Shown one piece after another: positions 57,854 to 64,000 of a DNA stretch of 64,000 nucleotides. The stretch is from Adineta steineri. Its lineage: Eukaryota; Rotifera; Eurotatoria; Adinetida; Adinetidae. The stretch spans positions 1 through 64,000 of the forward strand of contig CAJNOI010000346.1 of the NCBI GenBank assembly GCA_905250115.1, written 5' to 3'. Positions within the stretch are counted from its first letter, which is position 1, and the number at the start of each line of letters is the position of its first letter. The position numbers were made by a program, and so were the translations under genes. The notes under the pieces are model-generated. The model made no database searches and was not told where the DNA came from. It saw only the letters and a program-made list of their open reading frames with translations.

Positions 57854-59530
57854 ATGTCTCGTACAATTCTCAATATGAGTTTTTTTCTATTCATCATTTT
57901 ACTTAATGGAGTCATTCAAACTGAAGCATCACCATCAGCTGATATTGGACAATTTTTTAATAAAATGGGTGATAAATTATCTCAAACAGCAGCTACAATT
58001 AAAGATTACCTTCTCGAACTTTTCTATCGTTTTCGAGCATTTTTTATTGGCCATTCAGAATCAACTCATCAATCGATGACATCACGAGGTTGTGGCTATG
58101 CACAAGATGATCAACCAGCTATTTATAATAAACATGCTACTGTTGTTTCTAAAATTAAAGGTGGTAATGATGCTATTTGGCATACATGGTAAGATATAGA
58201 AGAAAAAAACAACAAATAAATTAGATATGTATAAAAGAAAATAATTTTTTCTATTTTATTTTCTGAAGGCCATGGATGGTATCATTATTTACAAGTCCTC
58301 GTCAAGGTTGGAGTTGTGCAGGTGTACTTATAAATGAAAATACAGTATTAACAGCTGCACATTGTTTAACACATACATCAGCTGGTGAAATGAAAGCAAT
58401 TATTGGTGTACATACTATACTTGGTAAATTAAATCCATTAAATTATTATTCAATTAGTGCTATACATCGACATCCAAAATTTGAAAACTGTTGTAAAAAT
58501 GATTTAGCTATACTTAAATTAAGTAAACCTGTATTATATGGTCCAAAAATAAATTCTGTTTGTTTACCATTTCAACCATATGCAAATATCAGTCAAGGAC
58601 GAGAGCTTGTTAATCGTACCGGTATCATTATTGGATGGGGTGATAGTTCACAGAATACTATAACAAACATGGTTAAAAGTTTTACATTACAACAAGGTAA
58701 TTTATTCTTAATTTTGTAAAAGTACATCTGTAAATAAGAAGGAAAGTTAAGTAATATTGAAGTAATTCATCATGTGAAATGAGAAAACAATCGTAAATTA
58801 GACAATATTAGTAATGCTACGACAGGATGGAATAATATGAAAGAAAAAGTATTTGATATAATAAGGCATCTCCTACACTTCAAGAATATCCTATAAAAAC
58901 CATCTATATTATGGTTATGCTGACAAGTATCATTCATTTCAAAACGTCTGTAGTTATTTTACTACTAAACTAATATTTTCGAGCGTTCAAAGAAAAGAGA
59001 TATAATGCAAATATTTATTCGGAAGTCTACATAACAAAATAGAATGAACGATATGACATTTCAGTTGACACAATTGACAGAACGGCATTTAGAATATTTA
59101 TCATTCATTATTTTTTATCTTTTCAAGACGTGCTATTATTTAAATTGAAAGAAATATTATTAAGAACTTTTCTTTTTAAATAAAAAAATGACATGATTTT
59201 ATTTCAGCTGATGTACGTATATTTGATGATTACTATTGTCGTCGTTCTTATGGTCATGTCTTTGATCCAAATACAGAAATTTGTGCTGGTGATTATGAAC
59301 AACTAAGAGATACTATGGTAAAAGAGAATACTTTATGAAAGAAATATAATCGTTTCTTTTAGAGTGGTGATTCCGGTGGTCCTTTACTTATTCGTCAATC
59401 CGATGGTCGTTGGACTGTTCTCGGTATAACATCTTATGGATCAGCAACATCACCGAGTTTAGCACCAGGAGTCTATGTTAAACTTTCAGCTCATGCACAA
59501 TGGCTTGAACCATTTATAAAATCAAACTAA
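57854..59530 (+). CDS. Secreted trypsin-like serine protease (S1)
   Basis: Four exons: 57854-58190, 58270-58694, 59208-59318 and 59362-59530, approximate at junctions. The signal peptide (MSFFLFIILLNGVIQTEA) and an amphipathic pro-region precede CGYAQDDQ and the activation site KIKGGNDAIWHTWPWMVS. The catalytic triad is His in LTAAHCL, Asp in KNDLAILKL and Ser in SGDSGGPLL. The Asp six residues before Ser (RDTMSGDS) predicts trypsin-like P1 Arg/Lys preference. Disulfides C42-C58 and C168-C182 are present. Both cysteines of the C191-C220 pair are absent: M at 191 and no Cys in ITSYGSATSPSLAPGVY. The ending is WLEPFIKSN. Extracellular digestion or a proteolytic cascade is likely; the substrate is unknown. 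Confidence 0.92.
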
Positions 59531-60896
59531 ATACATATAGATGTATAAATATTCAATAATGAACTACTCTCGTTTTTTGCTTGATTTTTAATCTTTAGTA
59601 TATATATATTCATTTAATAAAAAGAAAAGTAAATTTTAATGATTCTAGATTATATAGTAATCGTCGATCTTTATTATTTTTTGTTTATGGAAAAAAATAA
59701 TCTGTGTGTGAGTAATACATATGTGATGAAAATAATAATAAGAAAATGATAGACACGGAAAGAAACGAAGACATACATGTTAGAAAAGGGCACGCATGTG
59801 TGCACACAACAAAAGACATAAAAATGCTATAAGTGGTATTTTATTTGATATATATATATATATTTATTTGTTTCTTTGCATAAGTATCGAAATAAAATAA
59901 AACAAATGTAAATTGGAATTATCTTCAAATCATGAGGATTTAAACAAAAAAAAACAATACACACTCATCTGACTTGATTGACATTACATACGTAGACAAG
60001 AAGCGACAAAGAGATTTTTTATATAGATTTTCTTATATGACTATATATTCAATTCGTATAATGGATTGAAATATTCAATTATTTAACATTTAATACATCC
60101 TAATACATACACAACCACTGGTATACAAACATAAAATAAAAAGAAGAAAAAAAGAACAAAAAGAACAATTCTTTTTGCATATTAAAAAGATAAAATTAAG
60201 AGCTAAAAATTAACTATTTTCCTTTAAGATAGATAGATAGAATTTATTTGATTTGTTATGTTGTATATTGTTAAATGATACATCAATCAGTCCTAGATAA
60301 AGAAAATATAATATTAGAATTAAAGTAATTCTTAACTTTTTAGAATATTCAATATATAAATTAATTTTTCTGTCTATTATCTCTTTATGAGACATGTGAT
60401 TGTGCTTAATTCTGATCTAAGCTGTTATTTGGATTGATTCCCTAAGAAGAACGGAGTAAGTAATATTCGCAAACATAGTTAAGTTCCTTACAGTTGTTTT
60501 AAATAGATTTAGTTCAATAATTGATGGAGAGATTGATTCGGCACAACTTTTTTTCTTCTTATTCAGGTAAGCAGAATAACGAGTAGTTATAGAAAGTAAT
60601 TTTCAAAGTGATTAAAAATGATTTTTCATTGTTAAAATGGAATTATAGATTATAGCTAAGGCTTAAAATAAGACTTTCTATTTTTAGAAGAAAGTTACTC
60701 GAAGATGGATAGGATTTATTTTTATAAATGTCTTATGGTATGAATATATTTCTGCTGATTTAGTTAAAAAGATGAGAAGTATATCCTATGCCGAAAATAA
60801 ACAACTATTTAAAATTCTTAAGGAAATAACATTAATAAAGAGAGAGAGAGAGAGAGAGAGAGACTGAAAATTAATTATCTTTCCATTTAACTTACG
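59531..60896. other. Convergent 3' flanks, protease and syntaxin-1
   Basis: 1.37 kb with TA (59,850-59,862) and GA (60,838-60,863) microsatellites. A minus-strand frame at 60210-60395 includes a hydrophobic stretch (TLILILYFLYLGLI) behind a possible acceptor (TAAAAAG|TTAAG), only a weak candidate for another syntaxin terminal exon. No other gene seen. Confidence 0.45.
60838..60863. repeat. GA dinucleotide microsatellite
   Basis: About 12 GA units immediately downstream of the last syntaxin alternative terminal exon. Confidence 0.8.
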
Positions 60897-60983
60897 CTAT
60901 TTTTTAAGGCCAAGCCAACTCGCAACCATTGATCCAAGAATAACAATAATAACAGCCAAACAAATAAGTATGATGATTTTTTT
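60897..60983 (-). other. STX1A: Syntaxin-1 alternative last exon d (membrane anchor)
   Basis: Acceptor TTTTCAG|AAAAAAATC. 28 residues: [20 protein letters not shown] then ASWLGLKK, stop at 60897-60899. In phase with the SNARE exon. Confidence 0.85.
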
Positions 60984-63902
60984 CTGAAAATATTATTAGA
61001 TGTTTATTTTTTCTGAGTTTATATTTTGAACGGAAACAACAGACATACAATATAACATGCAGGCAAAATACTGATAATAATAAAATAATAATAGATCTGT
61101 CTATCTGACAAAATTAATATTATCAAAAACCATAAAAAGAAATTGAGCGTAATGAATAGCTGCAAATATCTATTTTTTTGTTTCATTCTTTCATACGTTG
61201 TTTTTCACTTATCGAATTGCATTTAAGATAAGACCGGTGACGATAAGGAGTAACAGTGCCGATACAATGCCAGCGACTGTGAGTAGGCAGCATTTTTTCT
61301 ACGATAGAAAATATGATTTGTTGATTTTCAAGTGTTTTTACCAGACTGTCTCTTGGTAATAATAACGAAAGGAAAAAAAAAGATAATAATTCAATAATCA
61401 TCGGCATCGAACCGGAAGGCATACGAGTGAGATGAAGAAAAAAAAGAACCAATGATGTCTGATCATTCTAAGATAATGACAATCCTATTCTTAAGTAGGC
61501 AACAAAACAAATGACAAATATTATTTGAATATATATTCATTTCTATTTTCGATGTCACACAATAAAAGCGAAGCAGATTGAAAAATTTCTACTTGGTGTA
61601 TTCTGTGTTTTTCTTTAATATATATAAATACGTGTGTAATTCAATAAACATAACAAATTAACAAGCAATATAAGACGAAAAAAAAAATATAAATAGATGA
61701 ATAAGATAGAGGATCACATGCAAATATAGACAACAAAACAAAAAATAGCATATTTGAAATAATATGATGGAAAGACAATGAATGTATAGATTTGTACAAA
61801 TAAAAATATTTCCGCATTTTTTTCTTTTGAAATATAAAAAACAAACATACAAACAAACAATATATTAGAGAAGCCCGATTGCCGGTATTTAAGCGCCTAG
61901 ATTCATAAATTTATATATTTATTTATGTCTTTGGAAATAAAAACAAAATGAAAAGTAGATTATTGAAAATAAAAACTATTTCCGTTGAGTAAAAACGATT
62001 GCTAGAATAATTGCCAAGACAATGAGAACACAGATAATAATCCCAATAATAATAAATAATTTCTTTAAAATGAGAAAAAAAGTGAGATGATTTGTGTACA
62101 GTAGAAAATAATATTTTATTTGTGTTTATTTATATATTTATGTACATGTAGATATATATAGATATATTAGCCATGCCGTTAGTATTTAGCGCGTTTGCAT
62201 ATTGCTATATACATAATCTATCTAGCCTGTTCCAGAAGTTACTGGTTTTACTGTTGTTACTGTTGTTACTGTTGTTCCTGATGATTGAGAATTGTTATTA
62301 GAACTTTTACTTTTAATCACAAAATAAATGACAAGAACGAGTATAATAATAACCACTGTTATAACCAAACACAGAATAAGTAGAATTTTTTTCTAAATAA
62401 GATTAATTGTTTAGTTCATTGATGAAAAATGAGCGTCGATCCGAGTTGATCAGTAGAGGCATAAATAATAGATCACTAGATTTTATATCCCGATGAGAGA
62501 AGAAAAAGCGTTCGAGAAGCAGTTAGTTAGAAGCAAGCAAACGCATACAAGTGTTAGAATTAATCATGTTAGATCACAACAAACATGCATTGTTACAACA
62601 GTTAGCCAACACTATGAATATTAAAACTCACCCGCCGCGCTGCACTTTGAAATTTAACAGCTTTTTTCGTATCTGTACTAGCAGCTTTGACGAAATTTTC
62701 TGATTGCACAACATTATATTCAATTCGATCAATCATTTCACCCTTTAATAATATAAAAAAAAGAAAAGTATTCTTATCTATAATCAAAACAAATGATAAA
62801 ACTTACTTGTGTTTGAACAAGTGCAGCCATATCAATAAACATATCATGTAATTCTTTGATGCTTTTTTCTAATTTCATAATATCACCATGTCGCGCTTCA
62901 ATATCAGCAAGTGACTGTTTCGCTTGTGCTGTTTCAACCATAATCTATAAAACAAAACAATTTATCACATATAAATTAAATTTCTTTCGCAAAACTTACG
63001 CCTTGTGTAAATACGGCTGGATTGCCAGATTCAAGCATTTCTTCAACTTCTCCTTCAGTTACAGATCGTCCGGCTAAATAAAATAATATTTCATTTTTTT
63101 AAATAAATCTTTTAATTTTCGTTTCTAATGACGATAATAATAGCAAAACAAGCTCACTGATCTCAAGCTGCCGCTGTATTCTCTCTTTGCATTTTTGTCG
63201 ATAACCCAACTGAACTTGATTATAATCGTTCATTACATCACGAAATTTTTGTGTTAACACAAATAACTACAACATAAATGCAAAACAACATTAAAAGCAT
63301 AAACATACAACATTAAAATATATGCAAAACAAGAAAAAAAAAGAAGAATTCAGCATTTACTTTCTCAAAACTCACTCATTTCGATTTGTTTTTTTAATTT
63401 TTTTTTACTTTCTTCTAAATAATATCTTTTTGCTAGATGATAATCAATCATAATTTGATTGAATCGTTTTAAAAGATTATGTAACTAACAAAACAACAAA
63501 CAGACATAACAAATACATAGAAAGCACATATAGATATTTGACACGACACAATAGATATGATTTCTCACTGATTTCAAGTTGTCGTTGAATACGAGCTTTA
63601 CATCGTTCTCGATATTCAATTTCAGCATTTCGATATGAATTCATTACGTCAATAAATTTACGTGATAATGTTGCATGCTAAATAAGGAAAATAAAACAAA
63701 TTTTCTCAATTGTTTGTTTTTTTTTTAAACGAAAAAAAATAATTTTAACATTTATACATAAGACAAGGAATGAGGAGTATTGTATTGTGTCGTGTCGTGT
63801 CGCATGTTTATTATTAATGTACTACCTGTGATTTTTCAATTCGTAATTGTGCTTGAGTTTTACTTGATGTTGCTTGAGACTGTTCTTGTTCTTGTTCCGT
63901 TT
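60897..63902 (-). CDS. STX1A: Syntaxin-1 with alternative internal and 3' exons (5' partial)
   Basis: Plasma-membrane Qa-SNARE driving synaptic/secretory vesicle fusion with SNAP-25 and synaptobrevin, regulated by Munc18. Constitutive exons on the minus strand: 63902-63826 ([13 protein letters not shown], Habc); then one of three cassettes; 63073-63000 ([20 protein letters not shown], linker); 62944-62807 ([40 protein letters not shown] start with the zero-layer Gln); 62742-62632 ([39 protein letters not shown] end). After that the transcript can join any of four terminal exons, each with a membrane anchor and stop. The first Habc exons and the start codon lie beyond 64000. Residue identity to animal syntaxin-1 is very high in the SNARE motif, so the family call is firm. 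Confidence 0.95.
61209..61298 (-). other. STX1A: Syntaxin-1 alternative last exon c (membrane anchor)
   Basis: Acceptor ATCGTAG|AAAAAATGC. 29 residues: [20 protein letters not shown] then TGLILNAIR, stop at 61209-61211. It has a Cys pair at the membrane border, a possible palmitoylation site absent from the other anchors. Confidence 0.85.
61976..62062 (-). other. STX1A: Syntaxin-1 alternative last exon b (membrane anchor)
   Basis: Acceptor TTTAAAG|AAATTA. 28 residues: [20 protein letters not shown] then AIVFTQRK, stop at 61976-61978. In phase with ARR of the SNARE exon. Confidence 0.85.
62222..62392 (-). other. STX1A: Syntaxin-1 alternative last exon a (anchor plus long tail)
   Basis: Acceptor ATTTAG|AAAAAAATT. 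Encodes [28 protein letters not shown] and a Ser/Thr/Val-rich tail of about 27 residues (VTTVTTVTT), stop at 62222-62224. It is unusual in carrying a long luminal/extracellular extension past the membrane span. Confidence 0.85.
63158..63266 (-). other. STX1A: Syntaxin-1 cassette exon C (Hc helix variant)
   Basis: 109 nt; acceptor TTGTAG|TTATT, donor ATCA|GTGAG. Encodes [20 protein letters not shown] and [16 protein letters not shown]. Cys retained; the C-terminal half is nearly identical to exon A. Confidence 0.88.
63376..63484 (-). other. STX1A: Syntaxin-1 cassette exon B (divergent Hc helix variant)
   Basis: 109 nt; acceptor TTGTTAG|TTACA, donor ATGA|GTGAG. Encodes [20 protein letters not shown] and [16 protein letters not shown]. 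Same 36-residue length, heptad hydrophobics and phase as A and C, but it lacks the Cys (ERCK becomes EESK) and is Lys-rich. Confidence 0.85.
63569..63677 (-). other. STX1A: Syntaxin-1 cassette exon A (Hc helix variant)
   Basis: 109 nt; acceptor TTTAG|CATGC, donor ATCA|GTGAG. Encodes [20 protein letters not shown] and [16 protein letters not shown], the closest variant to vertebrate syntaxin-1 (TLSRKFVEVM...[14 protein letters not shown]). Retains the conserved Cys. Confidence 0.9.
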
Positions 63903-64000
63903 CTGTAATAAGATGGGAAAAAAACATATAAAGGATTACAAAACAAGACAACATTTAAAAAAACGATTAGACAACATGGAAATAGACTATAGAAAGAGAC

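Noticed and set aside
60210..60395. Possible fifth syntaxin-1 terminal exon (hydrophobic LRITLILILYFLYLGLI)
   Set aside because: The acceptor is poor, the span is not preceded by the KK start seen in the other four, and the tail is long and polar; not supported without transcripts.

Overview
This is a piece of an animal (metazoan) nuclear genome. It is about 70% A+T, its genes are split by many very short GT-AG introns (mostly 45-80 nt), and the genes are packed closely on both strands. The set includes AK7, PTPRR, CLEC16A, TM2D3, TMEM243, a Pax gene and a neuronal-type syntaxin. A fungal-type MFS transporter and interstitial TGTGGG-like repeats point most strongly to a bdelloid rotifer. That assignment is an inference. 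All calls are my own translations and motif recognition; no database search was possible.

Layout, left to right. 1.2-4.3 kb (-) adenylate kinase 7. 4.56 kb a 149-bp hAT-type MITE. 5.3-8.8 kb (-) PTPRR/STEP-type tyrosine phosphatase. 9.2-11.35 kb (-) FGFR1OP2/SIKE coiled-coil protein. 11.9-12.3 kb a 400-bp foldback MITE. 12.6-19.85 kb (-) CLEC16A, with an intronless LRR membrane-protein gene nested on the opposite strand in one intron (13.67-15.24 kb). 20.1-20.75 kb (-) ribosomal protein L17. 22.6-23.1 kb (+) mitochondrial L27. 23.4-26.3 kb (+) ZAD-like/C2H2 zinc-finger protein. 28.4-29.6 kb (+) hnRNP A/B. 29.8 kb (+) NCA2-like mitochondrial protein, running into a 100-N assembly gap at 30,955-31,054. 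31.07-32.4 kb (+) NHL-repeat protein (5' end lost in the gap). 32.6 kb (-) small proline-rich ORF. 33.6-34.2 kb (-) TM2D3 and 34.45-35.8 kb (+) cytosolic malate dehydrogenase, sharing a short divergent promoter. 36.2-36.7 kb (-) TMEM243. 37.9-40.8 kb (+) a 910-residue unrecognised protein. 42.1-43.7 kb (+) the fungal-like transporter. 43.9-44.9 kb telomere-like inverted repeats, a 54-codon candidate gene and a dead hAT transposase fragment. 45.2-46.6 kb (+) an unrecognised protein. 46.7-47.7 kb (-) IBA57. 51.9-53.8 kb (+) a divergent Pax gene between two 4-kb gene-free tracts. 57.85-59.5 kb (+) a trypsin-like protease. 60.9-63.9 kb (-) syntaxin-1, whose 5' end lies outside the window.

The standout is the syntaxin-1 locus. 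It has three tandem cassette exons, each exactly 109 nt in the same phase, encoding alternative 36-residue versions of the Hc helix. It also has four alternative 3'-terminal exons, each encoding its own C-terminal membrane anchor in phase 0. If all combinations are used, one gene could make 12 syntaxin-1 proteins. Other points of interest are the probable fungal gene acquisition next to telomere-like repeats, the antisense nested gene whose last codons overlap a CLEC16A exon and splice donor, and the divergent Pax protein with two CtBP-type motifs.
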